The notes: generated by a model not told the origin, from the sequence alone. 64,000 nt of DNA from Chinchilla lanigera (GCF_000276665.1 NW_004955418.1:5476280-5540279); one strand, 5' to 3'; numbered from the stretch's first letter, positions 48,601-60,613 are shown. A program made the numbers and translations.

Positions 48601-50649
48601 CTGTTGGTGAATTCCTCATGACCCCAGCACTCAGAGGGGAAAACATGTCTAAACACACAGAATTCAATTGCACAGATCAATGGGTACCAAGTTGCAGTCT
48701 CATAGAAAGCTTTAGCGTGCTATTCCACGATGGTGACTATAGACAGTGATTATGTACTGTGGCTCAAAATGCTAGATTTTTGTACATTATTGCCATAAAG
48801 ACATGGTAGGCATTTGAAGTGATAGATATTCTTGGCCTGATTATACAGTGTATACATGAATTGAAACATCATATGGTACCCTACTAACATGTAGAATCTT
48901 TGCAGGTTTTCATATCAGTTTAAAAATTTAAAAAATCAACTAGTTTACTCAAAAAATCTAGAAGAAATATAAGTAACTATTGAACATTTACTGTATACAA
49001 GGCAATTTGTGGCAGTTACAGTAAGATAACATTGTCTTTTTCTCCTAAGGAGCTAGCCACTAAATAGATGAGATAAAACATTTAAAAACTTCTTAAGGTG
49101 TGCAAGTACTGCAACTATTGGAGGTAGTGGTATATTTTTTAAAATATTGTTTTCCAAGATTACAGAGGCAGAAGGGAGATGTGGGGAGAGGTATAGCAAG
49201 CCCTTCTGGACCTCATCACGGTCCAGAGGAGTCCACATTTGTAATCCCACGGAAAAATTATTGGAATTCCTATAAATAATTCCAATCTACCGCTTCTAGT
49301 ACAATCCACAGCTAGAATAAAGACACTAACGTGGCTGTAGTTGTGAGGTTCCAAGGGGGTCCTAAGTCCAGTCAGAATGATGGCCAACCAGAACAAGGCC
49401 TTGACCCAGGGCCGAACCCAGGTTTTATTAATTCGTGAAGAAGGGAATGGCTCTGAGTGACTGTGAGAATGGCGGGAAGTAGTGCTCTGAGCTGGGCTAG
49501 GTAGGAGGCCTGAAATCTCTGCAATATGGAGAGGGAAAGCTATGCAGAAAGAGTAACCTGCTTATCAGAGATTGGGGCAGTATCTAGTGTTTTGGGGTTG
49601 GTGCTTCAGTTCTGATGTGTAATCCATGCCCTGAGATGTCACGGCTTCTTTCTCGAAGCTCAATTGCAGCTGACAGCGTGGGGTCACTCAGCCTAGCTCA
49701 CACAGACTACTTGGGAGCTACAGGGCGGGCATCACTGACCTGTCACATTTAAAGGCTACACCTCAGCACCTTTGGCTAGATCCATTTGCATTGCTTAAAG
49801 CCAATTGAGAGGATAAAGACAAATCTTAGCCAGCTCTGTACATATCAGTACACAGAAATTAGGCCAGGTTTAGCCAAAATGGAGACAGAGGCTCTGCTTT
49901 CCAGGACAGCAGTCCTGGTGGACCTCCACAGTGAGGCAGAAAGAAGAAAAAACAAAGTGCTAGAGAGGTAGCAAGTGCTCATTGCGGGGGAGGAAGGTCG
50001 GGGTCGAGTTTACAGAGCACATGAGATTAGAAATGGGCCTCAAATGATGGTGGGATTCAGATGAGAGACAGAGGCAGCTCTAGGGGGGAGTGGTGAACAT
50101 GTGATGAACAGGATAATTGGATATGTAATGAACATTCAGATGGATGTAAGGAAAAGGTTGACTTTTTAAAGAATTAGATAATAAAACAAAAAAACTGATG
50201 TCTGTTTCCAGGAAACACTCAGTGTTTCATTGATGTCCTTTGGTCTTAACCTATGAGCCTGGGAACAGAGTCAGGATGAGACATCAGGATGGGCAGCCAA
50301 TATACACATTCAAAATTAAAAGTCAAACAGTTAATTCACTAGCTTGTGTCTCACAGGAGGCTAAGGGCCATTTAAAAGCTGCCCGCATCACCAAAGCTGA
50401 CTACTGCCAAGACCCAGTGAGCAGGGGGTCACCGTCAGGGGGCCTGGCCCCAGGTACCAGAGGCTCCAATCGGAGAATAGAGGCTTACGGCAGAAAATTA
50501 AGCCTCAACCCCAGGGCTAGGGCTAGGGCTAAGCATAATGAACTCCATGCTGAGCTGTGACACACATTACTGTCAGAAACCGGTGGTTTCATACTTTGCT
50601 TCCTGCTTTTCAGACTTGGATTCCCTGGTGAAGGGCCACCTCTCATAGT
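48601..50649. other. Intergenic DNA, possible unclassified LTR scraps
   Basis: No gene recognised. A short agggctagggctagggct triplet repeat at 50513-50530 is too short to be a telomeric relic. The 106-codon plus frame at 50240-50560 has no family resemblance. Confidence 0.45.
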
Positions 50650-51520
50650 GATTCAAATGAAAACTGACAACTCAATGAAATTAATAAAGCAGTAAAAAAA
50701 GAGCATCAAAGATTTTAAAATATACCACTTCATGAAGAAATATATATGACATGTCAAGTAAGTACCTGAAAAGATGCTCAACCTCATAATGAAGAAGGAT
50801 ATGCAAATTTAAACCAATAAGATTCCTTTGTATACCCCCTAGGGTGGCTAAAACTTTTTCAATGGACAATACCAGATGTTGGCAAGGGTATGAAGCAACC
50901 AGAACTCTTTTACTTTGCTTGTGGGAATTTAAAATGGTACAGCTGTTTGAGAAACCAAGTAGCAAGTTTTCATAAACTTCATACTGGTCATGATTCTGCA
51001 ATCCCTTTCCTAGGTATTACCTAACAAGAATAGCTAAGTGTAGTCCACAAGCAGACCTACGCAGCACCCTTAGTTACAATCTCCCCAAGCGGGAAAGAAC
51101 CCAAATGCTCATTAACGGTAAAAAGTTGATCAAGCTGTGGAATATCTGTGCAATAGAATACCACTTAGGAATATGAAAAAAAATGCAGAGGCAACAACAT
51201 GAATGAATTGCAAAATCATTATGTTAATCCAAAGAAGCCAGACACAAAATGTTACACACTGTATGGTTCTATTTAAAGGAAATTCTGAAATAGGAAAGTT
51301 CTAGGGGGAGAGAAATAAATCAGTGTTTGCCAGGGGCTGGGAGTGGGTTGAGTTGACTATGCAAGGGAAGGGGAGGGAAATTTATGGGGTGATAGACTGT
51401 TCTACATCTTGATTATTGTGGCGGTTACTCGGCTGTGTACGTTTTTTTCAGATTCTTTAATCCGCATCTCAGAGGTGAATTTTATGTATGCAAATTATAC
51501 CTCAAACTTGCTGTGATAAA
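50650..51520 (+). mobile_element. Old L1 3' end, sense
   Basis: gatgctcaacctcataatga, aggatatgcaaatttaaacc, gggtggctaaaac, cacttaggaatatgaaaaaa, tgccaggggctgggagtgg and gtatgcaaattatacctcaa follow the ORF2 end to 3'UTR order of old L1. Confidence 0.85.
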
Positions 51521-52904
51521 AGATGTGAGGAGTAGGGTGGGGATGAGAGGATGGAAAGCCAGACAGTGATGCAGTCCTAAGGTTATGTGAAGAAGATTGC
51601 TAGACCAGCGCCTTCCTCCTTGGGGAATCTGAGAGAGAGGATAAAAAGGAGGCTGATCTTCACAGGATGGTGTGGAACCCTGACTAGGACTCTCAGACAG
51701 TCTTCTCCCATGCTTCCAGCCAGTTCCCCCTTACTCAGGGACTGGATGAACGTGTCAGTTCTCAGGAGAGTCCTGAAGCTGTATATTCAGGAAGCCCTTG
51801 TGGGTTAGACTGAGCCAGCCCTGCTAACCTGAGTTCTAATCCCTTGCATGTAATTGCCACGCCCCTTTCTCCCAGAATCACTGTACTCATGACAATGTCC
51901 TCATCTCTTGGACTAAAAGGTGTGAGATTAGGTACCTTCAAGGTGATGCTAGGTTGGCTATGGACAAAATACAGATTTGTTCATTTTGATTTCTCTGTAG
52001 TGATTTCAACCTGCTCATGGCTGTTTGTGTCACAACCTGGAAAAGAGAAAATGAATGGAAAAAAATGAGAAGTGGTCAAGAATAGAGGGCTAGGGGTTCT
52101 CCGGTTGCCATCAAATATTTCTGTCTTGTGTGTACATGTCACTCATTTCAATCTTGCCTCCAGCCTACACCTGAATCAAGGGAGGAAAATGTAAAATCCC
52201 GTGACAGTGGCTGCCAACAGGGAAATGTGGAGAAAAGTGCCCATGTAAACAGTTGTACAGTTTTATCAGAAAGAAGGCAGTTTGGAAGAATTTAGTGGAA
52301 TTCATACAGGATGATTAGATATGAACATGTGTATGGCCCTGGGCATTGCCTTTCTCTTCCACACGTTTGTGCTACCACCCAGTAACAAGTGGAAAGGGTC
52401 CCTAAATCTCCTAATGAACACATGCCTCCGTGCGTTCTAAGCCTTCAGGTGGGTGCTGCATCTTGTTCATTTAATCCAAATGCAGCTTTGCTGGTTCTAT
52501 TTCTAGGCGGCACACTGTAGAAATGCAAAGAGGCTTTTCCAAATATATGTCTCTATACAATTGCTTTCTCTCTCCAATTGAGTTCATGGAAACCTATTTT
52601 GTATTCCATGATGTTTAATGTTTGTTTTCTTTTTTGCCCTTTGTCTTTTGTGAAAAAAGGGTACTAAAAAATTTAAATGTACATTGAAGATTCAAGATCA
52701 GTAGTCCAACATAAGGTCTGGCAGATTCACTGTGTTTACACACCTGACAGTTACCTGATTAGGAAAGGAAGGTGTGTCCTTCTGAGCAAGGAGCTCAGTG
52801 GAACTTAGTGAAAAGGTGCATCAGCATGGAAAATGGATAGAGCTGTGCTTGTTACAGAGCAAAGGAAAAGACGTGTAACTTTTCACATTACGATGGAAGA
52901 TCGC
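51521..52904. other. Intergenic DNA between two L1 fragments
   Basis: No gene or clear repeat recognised. Confidence 0.5.
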
Positions 52905-53470
52905 TTTAAGGAGAAAGCAGGAGGATGTGGAGAAGTGGGAACACCTGTGTTCTGTTCATGGGAATTAAAATGGGCAGCTACTATGGAAGATGTTGTGGCC
53001 GTTCTTCAAAAAATACATTAGCTACATGTGATCCAGTCATTTCACTTCTGCGTATATATTCAAAATATGAAAAGTAGGGCCCCAAAGAGATGTTTGCACT
53101 CTCATGTTTATTGTAGCATATTCATGATTGGCAAGAAGATGAAAGAAATCCAATATCTGTTGACAGAAGAATGGATGAACAAAATGGTTTAAAGGCATAT
53201 AGTGGCATAGTATTCCACCTTAAAAAAGAATAACGTTCTGATATATGTTACAACATGGATGAACCTTGAGGACATCATGCTGGGTAAAACAAGCCGGTCA
53301 CGAAAAGGCAAATACGATATTCCATTCAGAGGCATCTAAATAGTCAATATAGTTCACAGAAACAGAATGTAGACAGGCTTTGCCAGAGGCTGGGGGAGGG
53401 AGGAAATGCAGAGCTCTTTCATGACTTGCCAATGAAAAATTTTAGAGATCTGTTTCCAAACAGTCCAGAT
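52905..53470 (+). mobile_element. Old L1 3' end, sense
   Basis: tggagaagtgggaacacctg, catgtgatccagtcatttca, gatgtttgcactctcatgtt, aacatggatgaaccttgagg and gccagaggctgggggaggga are in exact L1 order. Confidence 0.88.
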
Positions 53471-55195
53471 ATACTTAACACTAAGGACCCATAAACTTCA
53501 AATCAATAACATAGTAAATTTTGTTATATTTTTGGAGTCTTGTGTTTTTAATCACATTTTTTAAAGTAAATTTTAAAAGAAGGAAAGGAAGAGAGAAGGA
53601 GCAAAGAAAGGAAATGACAAATTTTGAAGGAGGTGAAATTGAAAGACATGAGGTACAACCGCGAGTAAACCGTGTTTGCGGTCCTAGAGTTTGGGAATAG
53701 CCTTCTTCCTTTGTGCACTTTCTTTCTTGGGATAGAAATAAACAAAAACCTTCCCCTGTAGGGGTTGGAACAGGGGTGTGCTGACTGAAAGTGGCAGCTC
53801 CCATTCTGTTACCTCCTCATGGAACACAACGAAAACAGTGTCCGAGAAGTCACCGGTGCTAATTGCCACAGAGCAGAGAAGCGCTGGCTTCACAGCTGGA
53901 AATCATAGGGTACTATCTGAAACTTACAGGCTTACAACGTAGCAAAGGTGGAGAAGTATGGCAGGCGAATTTGTGGAGACTGATAATTTCCTGAAAGTAG
54001 AAGGGGTAAATACATTTTTGCATTTTTTCCTTTTTTACTCTCAGCAGTCATTCACAAGGTAAGTAATTTCAAAGGAAGATGTGGGTGTCTTTGGGCTTAC
54101 AACTCCGGCCACCTAAATTAGAAAGAATCCTCGAATGTGAAACAATGCTCTTGTCCAGCAAAGGAAGGCGCCTGACTTCTAGGGTTGTAAATTTATGGAA
54201 GTGTTACAGCCGGTGTGAATAGTGATTGGAACAGGCGTGCCTCATACAATTACGTTAAGTGTACTTCAAAGTATTTTTGTCTGTTTCATTTCTACTTTCC
54301 ATTTATATTTATTTGGTAAGGTTGATTTCTTCCATGGAGGACAAACTCGGCATCCTAGGAATTTCCTGGTCACATTTACGTGATGAACATTTATGTGATG
54401 AACAGTTTCCAATGTAAGCATAGTCTTTTTTCATAAATCGCAAGCTCAGTACCCTATAATTGTCAAAACTGTGAACTTAAGACTCGGGTATCTCCCCAGG
54501 ACAGGCTGTGCCAGCTCTGAGTAAAAAGCAAAAAGGAGTTATGGCTGGTTTCTCTCTTTTCCTAAAGAGCTATTCTATTCCTCAGCTGCTCTGTCTGTTC
54601 ATCATTGCCCATTTTTACTATTACTAATGGGGAACTAATAAAGCACTGTTCTTTTGTAGAAAAGTCACAAAGCTGTGAGCAAGAAAATGATTTAAGATCC
54701 AGAGAGGTAGCAGCAGTAAGGCCCAAGATTTGGACTCAGAATGTTAACTTTGAATCCTGACTCTGTCTAACTTATATTAGTTTCTCCCATCTGTAAAATG
54801 GGTGTAATAACAACAGTACTCTGCCTATTAGGGTTTCCCTACAGAACCAGCACCAGTAGGGGATACAGATATTAGAAGATCTATTCACTGGAACCTGCTT
54901 ACACATTTGTGGTGGCTGGTCAGGCCATCCAAGATAGTAGCTACTGCTCACATTTGGAATTTCTCCTTCCTCTTCTCCTGCATCTGAGTCCTGACCTCCT
55001 GGGGTGTCATAGTAAATTTTTTTTAAAGGAGCATTACAAAGGGTCCATAACATCCATGTTTATTTTTTAGACATATTTCTATTGATGAATTATTTATTTT
55101 AATTTTATGTGTTTTATTGTATTAGTCAATGTATATTTAACAGGAAAATAAAGTTAATAAAATAAAACATTAAACTTAATGTGTATTGAGCATTT
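53471..55195. other. Intergenic DNA with one MIR scrap
   Basis: A MIR-like piece lies at about 54735-54830 (tttgaatcctgactctgtct, catctgtaaaatgggtgtaa). Nothing else recognised. Confidence 0.5.
54735..54830 (+). repeat. MIR SINE remnant
   Basis: tttgaatcctgactctgtct followed by ctcccatctgtaaaatgggt matches the central MIR region. Confidence 0.65.
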
Positions 55196-55209
55196 AGAAT
55201 AAACATTTT

Positions 55210-55304
55210 TGGATCAGAGGTATAGCTCAGTGATACAGTGCTTGCCTGGTAAGTGCAAGATCTTGAGTTTGATTACTGGTACCAAAAAAAAAAAAAAAAA
55301 AAAA
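55210..55304 (+). mobile_element. ID SINE with perfect target duplication
   Basis: ggatcagaggtatagctcag, gtgcttgcctggtaagtgca, gattactggtacc and a 21-base A tail. The body differs from the other young copies, yet the 14-bp duplication agaataaacatttt (55196-55209 and 55305-55318) is perfect. Confidence 0.88.
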
Positions 55305-55997
55305 AGAATAAACATTTTCAACATAAACTGTTTACTTGCTTACAAAATCTAAAAGATAACAAAAATAAATTCCTATGTGAACTACAATGAAAATACAAAC
55401 AAAAGTCAAAACTGTACCAGAAAAATAATCTTCACTTCAATTATCACACTAAAGCAGTCTTCATGCATGACAACAGCATGTTCCATACACAAGTCTTGCT
55501 TACACTGACAGTATATGTATTTTGCTTTCCTGTCTTTTTTGGCAGGCCAAGCTTGTCACCTCTCTTGTCTTGCTGTTTTGTTAGGAGCTTCCTGTTATAT
55601 TATACAATGTATATAGGACCTACTTGACATCTTGCTGTCTTCCTGTTTTGTTAGGAGGGAGGTTCCTCTGATGTTTCACCTGTCTGTTCACCAGTTTGCT
55701 CCAGAATTCTTTTGCAGAGATCCTTGTCCAGATACGTATTGTTCTTCCTCTATAATTGATCTTGCATCAATTCCTGTCCCAATCCTCTGAAGAAAATTTC
55801 TCCATGGCGCCTTGTGCTCGTTATTTTCATTGCAATTTATGCCTGACATGTTTCGGATCAAGTAAGACACAACCATCGGCTAATGCTTGGTGTTTCGAGT
55901 AATATCGTAGTTGCTGCATAACTCATTAATAGCATCTGCTTTCATTTTATTAAAAAATGTGACCACTTCTGGCTTCCTTTGTGTTGAGGATTCAAAA

Positions 55998-56123
55998 TCG
56001 ATTTTTTGTTTTTAAGACATGGCTTTGCTATGTAGTCCAGGCTGACCTTGAACTCATTATGTAGCACAGGTTGACCTTGAACTCATGGAATCCTCCTGCC
56101 TCAGCCTCCTGAGTACTGGGATT
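55998..56123 (-). mobile_element. B1-type SINE, antisense, first part (split)
   Basis: acatggctttgctatgtagt, ccaggctgaccttgaactca (repeated), and cctgagtactgggatt. The last ~30 bases of the element resume at 56746. Confidence 0.85.
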
Positions 56124-56745
56124 TTTTTTGTATCAAGAGCAAATTTTAATTACCTGTTTTTATCATGTTAGCCAGCAACTAGGCTTTATTTTTCAGAATT
56201 AATGCCCACCACTCGAAGTGATTATGTATCAACCAGTAGCTCCTAAACACTTTTTTGAATAAATAATTTTCTCACATAATTTAATAACAATATATTGGCA
56301 GGTGCAAAGTAATATTTCTGGATAATGTTGTTAAAGTTGGTAGTGGATCAAAAATAGAATACAAGACATGAATAAATCCCATTATAGGACCCTCTAGCTA
56401 TCAGATTTTCTAAATAAATTGAAGGTGAATGAATCCAAATTTCATCCTGATTTTAAAAAAACCACTGATATGTTCAAAGACATAAAAGATCATCTCATAA
56501 GAATTTACTTTTATGTGCAATGCTTTGAGTTCTTATGGGTAATTTTAAAATTTGATTGGTACATTTTAGATATATATAATGATCACATTCATCATAAGGA
56601 ATTTGTACTTGCACCTCATCTATCTGTATTCTTTTTTCCCCATTCTCCTCCCCTCCCTGCAACCCTTCCCCCGTTGTTTACAAAAGTTTTGTCTCCATTT
56701 CTTTTCCTACTTTTTTACTTTTCCCTTTCTTCTTTCCCCCCTCCC
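56124..56745 (-). mobile_element. 622-bp insertion inside the B1, probably L1 3' fragment
   Basis: Bounded by the duplicated ctgggatt (56116-56123 and 56746-56753) and starting with a T run, so a retroposed antisense sequence is likely. The upper part (56560-56745) resembles the L1 3'-UTR fragments at 59080 and 58713. The lower 400 bases are not recognised. Confidence 0.55.
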
Positions 56746-56778
56746 CTGGGATTACAGGTGTACACCACCATGCCCAGC
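56746..56778 (-). mobile_element. B1-type SINE, antisense, second part (split)
   Basis: ctgggattacaggtgtacac caccatgcccagc completes the B1 left open at 56123. The 8 bases ctgggatt occur on both sides of the intervening insert. Confidence 0.85.
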
Positions 56779-57993
56779 TTTACTATTAATTTTATCTTCC
56801 TGATGTAACCAGTATGGATACTACTTGTTTTTCTTCACCATATATGAGGCCAATGTTATATCTTTTCAGAATCCAAAGATTGTACCATACATTTGTCTAT
56901 TGGGAACTTACAACATTTTTTCCCAGAATCTCTGCTTTGTTCTTGCACATAGTTCCTGTGCTGGTCTTGTTCTTTTAGCCAGTGGAACATCCATGGGTAA
57001 CTAGTGAATCAATTGTTGATGTGACACTTGGGTTACTTTTTAAAATAGGTTCAGCACGTCTGTTCACGACATCATGCAGTTATTACTGCACATATAAAGA
57101 GCTAGTGGCTGAATTCCAGGGTAAATTTCTAAATTCAAGGTATAAAATGTCTCCGCATCTCCCAGGGCATATTTTTTGTACCATGTTTAGTGGGTTTATT
57201 TGGTATATACTGCTGAAATCTACAACAACCACAGAATGATGTAAGTTGTTTGTCAGTTTTCATGTATTTGGATGGTGTATAAATTGCTTGATGGTTCAAA
57301 ACAGAGCTTTCAGCAAATAAATGAATAACAGCCAAGTTGTTGGTTTTTTTTCTTTCTTAGCGGGTCTTTTTGTCATCAAAACATAGGCATTTTTGAAGGA
57401 AAACAAATCTCCTGAGTGTCATTATGGTTCTAAAAATCTCCATGTCACATCTGTCATTTCTCCATAAATCCTTTGAATTCTGATGATTAGAATGTTATAG
57501 TCCTGCTATGAAGGCTTTTAGTTCAGATAGTAAGGTGTCACGATAAATATATTTTTGACTATTGGTGCATATTGAATGTTTTACTTGTGTTTCATTATTA
57601 GTATATTTCTCAACATCGTGTAGCATATCACCCATAAAAAACAATTTCCAACCTTGAATTGCAGTGTTGGTATTCTGTCCAGTAGATTTTCCCCCTGCAA
57701 GAACCTAATAGCATTTTCCAACCTAGGGCTGAATTGTTCTGGTATTCACGACCATTTTATTGCACTTTGACGGGTCAGATTTTTATTTACATTACTGTTT
57801 TCTTCCTCATCTGAATCAAGGGCTTCATTCTTCAATTCTGTGTCATACCTGGCTCCGTCTCACTGTCACAACTCCTTTGGCTGACGTGATACAAGTCATC
57901 TCAGCAGCCGAGTCACCTGATGACTCACTTTCAACCTCCTCCAAAGTTGCAAAACCTGATTTTCACACAACATTGTACTGGAATAGGCTAATT

Positions 57994-58083
57994 CTACAAG
58001 AAAAAAAATCAAAAGAAAACATTTACTAAAACAAATTATAAATGTACAAAAATGTGACACAGCACATAACAAGGAAAACTCAC
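57994..58083 (-). other. Candidate 90-bp intron in the piggyBac remnant
   Basis: On the minus strand AAG/gtgagttttc begins at 58083 and a T-rich tract ending tttcttgtag stops at 57994, just upstream of the acidic N-terminal region. Both sites match splice consensus well. That it was ever spliced is inference. Confidence 0.4.
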
Positions 58084-58712
58084 CTTGACACTTTGACACA
58101 TGTGAATACAGCTGCCATTGGTGGTACCAACTGGGTGAACACAAAGATCATTTCCTGTGTTCCCAAAGCACAGCTACTGAGATGCAGGGCCGGCTTACTG
58201 TTACCCTAGAGTAAATATTTAAATCAGAAAAGTATGTATGAGTGGCTGCTATCCTGAGTGAGAAACTGAGAGGTCCATAAAGATTATCCAGGATCATCTA
58301 CATTATTAAGGCCAACTGATTAGAGACTGTAATCATATCTACAAAGTACCTTTACAACAATACCCAGACTAGCATTTTTTCTTCTTAAAAATTTGACAAA
58401 TAAAAGTATATATTTACCACATAAAACATATTTTGAAATATGCATACACTGTGAAATGACTCAAATTGAGCAAATTAACATGCAACACCTCACATACTTA
58501 TTTTTGTGGTGGTAAGAACACTAAAACTCTCAGTGATTTTCAAGAACACAATGCATTGTTATTAATTTATGGTCAGTAGATTTCTTGAATTTATGCTTCC
58601 TAACTGAAAGTTTGTGCTCTTTGAACAACATCTCCCAACATCATGGCCCTACCCCAGCTCCTGGCAATTACCATTCTGTTCTCTATTTATGAGGTTGACT
58701 ACTTTATTTTTT

Positions 58713-58958
58713 CAAACTTACTTATTAGTACATGTTTGCAGTACATGCATTTTACAGTCATCTTGGGGAGCTGGTACATGGACATACCACAGCTTGTTTC
58801 TTTTTTTAGTCCCCTTCCCTCCCCCTCCTCTTGTTGATATCCACCTTTCCATTCCTGTTGCTAGTATTCTTAGTCCACATTCACTGAGGTTATTACATCC
58901 TGAGCATATCTTCACTCCACCTATTTGCCCGTCCCTTCCCCCTTGCCTCTGAGATCAA
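58713..58958 (-). mobile_element. Younger L1 3'-UTR fragment inside the old L1
   Basis: ttattagtacatgtttgcag, a C/T-rich block ccccttccctccccctcc, and cactgaggttattacatcct. Approximate target duplication gttgactacttta / atcaactatttta. Homologous to part of 61605-61900. Confidence 0.55.
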
Positions 58959-59079
58959 CTATTTTAGATCCTGCTCTATTTGCCATTCTGTGCTTGGCTT
59001 ATTTTAGTTTAACATTACTGTTTGTCCTCTGGGTTTATCCATGTTGTTATACATGACAGTATTTCTTCCTTTTATTTAT

Positions 59080-59260
59080 ATTTTTAGTTTCTTTTTTATT
59101 AGTATGTGCTTGTGACACATAATAATTACACTCATCTTGGGTAATTGAGGTATATATATGTATCTCATGTATTAATCATTCTCCCTTTCCTCCCTGCCTT
59201 CCCATCCCCCTACAACAAAATCCCCTTCCTTTAAAATACTTTTCCTTTGCGTGCGCGCGC

Positions 59261-59293
<33 letters not shown>

Positions 59294-59302
59294 TGTGTGT
59301 AT
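59080..59302 (-). mobile_element. Younger L1 3'-UTR fragment with (GT)n inside the old L1
   Basis: ttttttattagtatgtgctt, acacataataattacactca, cctgccttcccatccccc, and a GC/GT run at 59249-59300. The old L1 sequence stops before and resumes after it. Confidence 0.6.
59249..59300. repeat. (GC/GT)n microsatellite
   Basis: gtgcgcgcgcgtgtgtgtgt and onwards, with one tat interruption; potential Z-DNA-forming alternating purine/pyrimidine. Confidence 0.95.
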
Positions 59303-59734
59303 CCTGCATTTCTTCACCATTCATCTGCTGATTTAGGTTGGTTCTATAACTTGGCTATTGTGAATAATGCCACATGAACAGGAGAGGGCAGAGGTCTCTT
59401 TGATACAGTGATTTAATTTCATCTGGGTAGATATCCACTAATATGGTTGCTCACTCATATAATAATTCTGTTTCAAATTTTCTGAGAAACCTCCATGCTA
59501 TTTTCCACAGTGATTTATATCTATATCGGTTATATGTTTCCCTTTTCTCTACATCCTCAGTGAAATTTATCTATTATTTTCTTAATAATAGCCATACTAA
59601 CAGGTGTGAGATGATAACTAATTGTGGTTTTAATTTTCACTAATTAGTGACATTAAGTAATTTTTTATATACCTGTTAGCAATATGAGAAATTTCTGTTT
59701 AGGTTTTTTGCCTGCTTTTAAAAATAAGGATATT

Positions 59735-59852
59735 GGGGCTGGGGATTTAGCTCAGTGGCAAAGTGCCTGCCTTGCAAGCGCAAAGTCGTGAGTTCGGTTC
59801 CCGGTACCGGAGAAAAACCAAAAAAAAAAAAAATAAATAAAATAAAAAAAAT
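59735..59852 (+). mobile_element. ID SINE, young, inside the old L1
   Basis: Full body and an A-rich tail containing taaa units. Perfect 15-bp duplication aaaaataaggatatt (59720-59734 and 59853-59867). Removing it restores continuous L1 sequence. Confidence 0.93.
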
Positions 59853-60613
59853 AAAAATAAGGATATTTATCATCTTATAATTGAGTTCTTTTGAATATCA
59901 AATATTTAGCACTTGTCAGATATATGGTTTGCAAATGTTTTCTTCCATTCCATAGGCTATCCTATTGATCTAGTAATTGTCCCTTTTGCCATACAGATGC
60001 TTTTAGTTAGAAGTAGTCCCGTTTGTCTGTTTTGCTTTTGTTGCCTATGCTTTTAGGGTCATAAAAAATATTGCTTAAGCCCTGTCCTAGAGCTTTCCCT
60101 CTACACAAGCTTTCTTGTGTTTCACAGTTCCAGATCTTATGTTTACATGTGCAGTCCCTTTTGATTTGACTTTTTTATATGGTGTGAGGTAAGGGTCTAA
60201 TTCTACCTTGCATGGAGCTGTCCAGTTTTCCCAGCATCATTTATTGAAGAGGCTGTCATTTCTCCATTGTGTGTTCTTAGCACTTGGTTGAAAATTAATT
60301 GATTCATAGGTTGTTCTTGGCACTGTATTCTGTTTGTTTGGTCTCTGTGCCTGTTTTTATGCCAGTATCATGCTACTTTGATTATTATATAGTGGTAGAA
60401 AATTTTGAAATCAGAAAATCTGATGATCCCAGTTATGTTGTTTTTGCTCATGACTGTTTTACCCGTATGGAGTATTTGGTAATTCCATATGAATTTTAAG
60501 ATTGTTTTTGCATTTCTGTGAAAATAGTCCTCAGAACTCTGATAGATCATTTGGGGTTGTACAGGCATTTTAATAGCATCTTTCAGATCCATAAACACAG
60601 GGTTTATGCATTC

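Larger units (their letters stand above)
55455..58083 (-). pseudogene. Decayed piggyBac-type transposase (DNA transposon remnant)
   Basis: Reading the minus strand across three frames gives the motif order of piggyBac transposases. There is an acidic N-terminus (TLEEVESESSGDS at 57905-57950; DSDEEENS near 57800), then LLSELKAFIAGL (57497-57535), RFVFLQKCLCFDDKKTR (57359-57415), and DKQLTSFCG...FQQYIPNKPTKHGTK (57173-57260). These are followed by KNKAEI (about 56940), SYMVKKNK (about 56840), KPEVVTFFNKMKADAINELC (55915-55978), NYDITRNTKH (about 55890) and a Cys-rich finger YCQCKQDLCMEHAV (55469-55530). Three candidate catalytic Asp remain (TDKQL, TIDSL, KADAIN), but frameshifts and stops make it non-functional. 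A B1 (with its own insert) interrupts it at 55998-56778. Terminal TTAA sites were not found. A processed copy of a PGBD host gene is an alternative, less likely if the 90-bp intron is real. Confidence 0.85.

Noticed and set aside
50513..50530. agggct repeats as interstitial telomere sequence
   Set aside because: Only three units of a variant hexamer, too short to be meaningful.
58149..58215. Possible piggyBac terminus (gttaccctag)
   Set aside because: Resembles TTAACCCT loosely, but in the wrong orientation for this end and without a partner at the other end.
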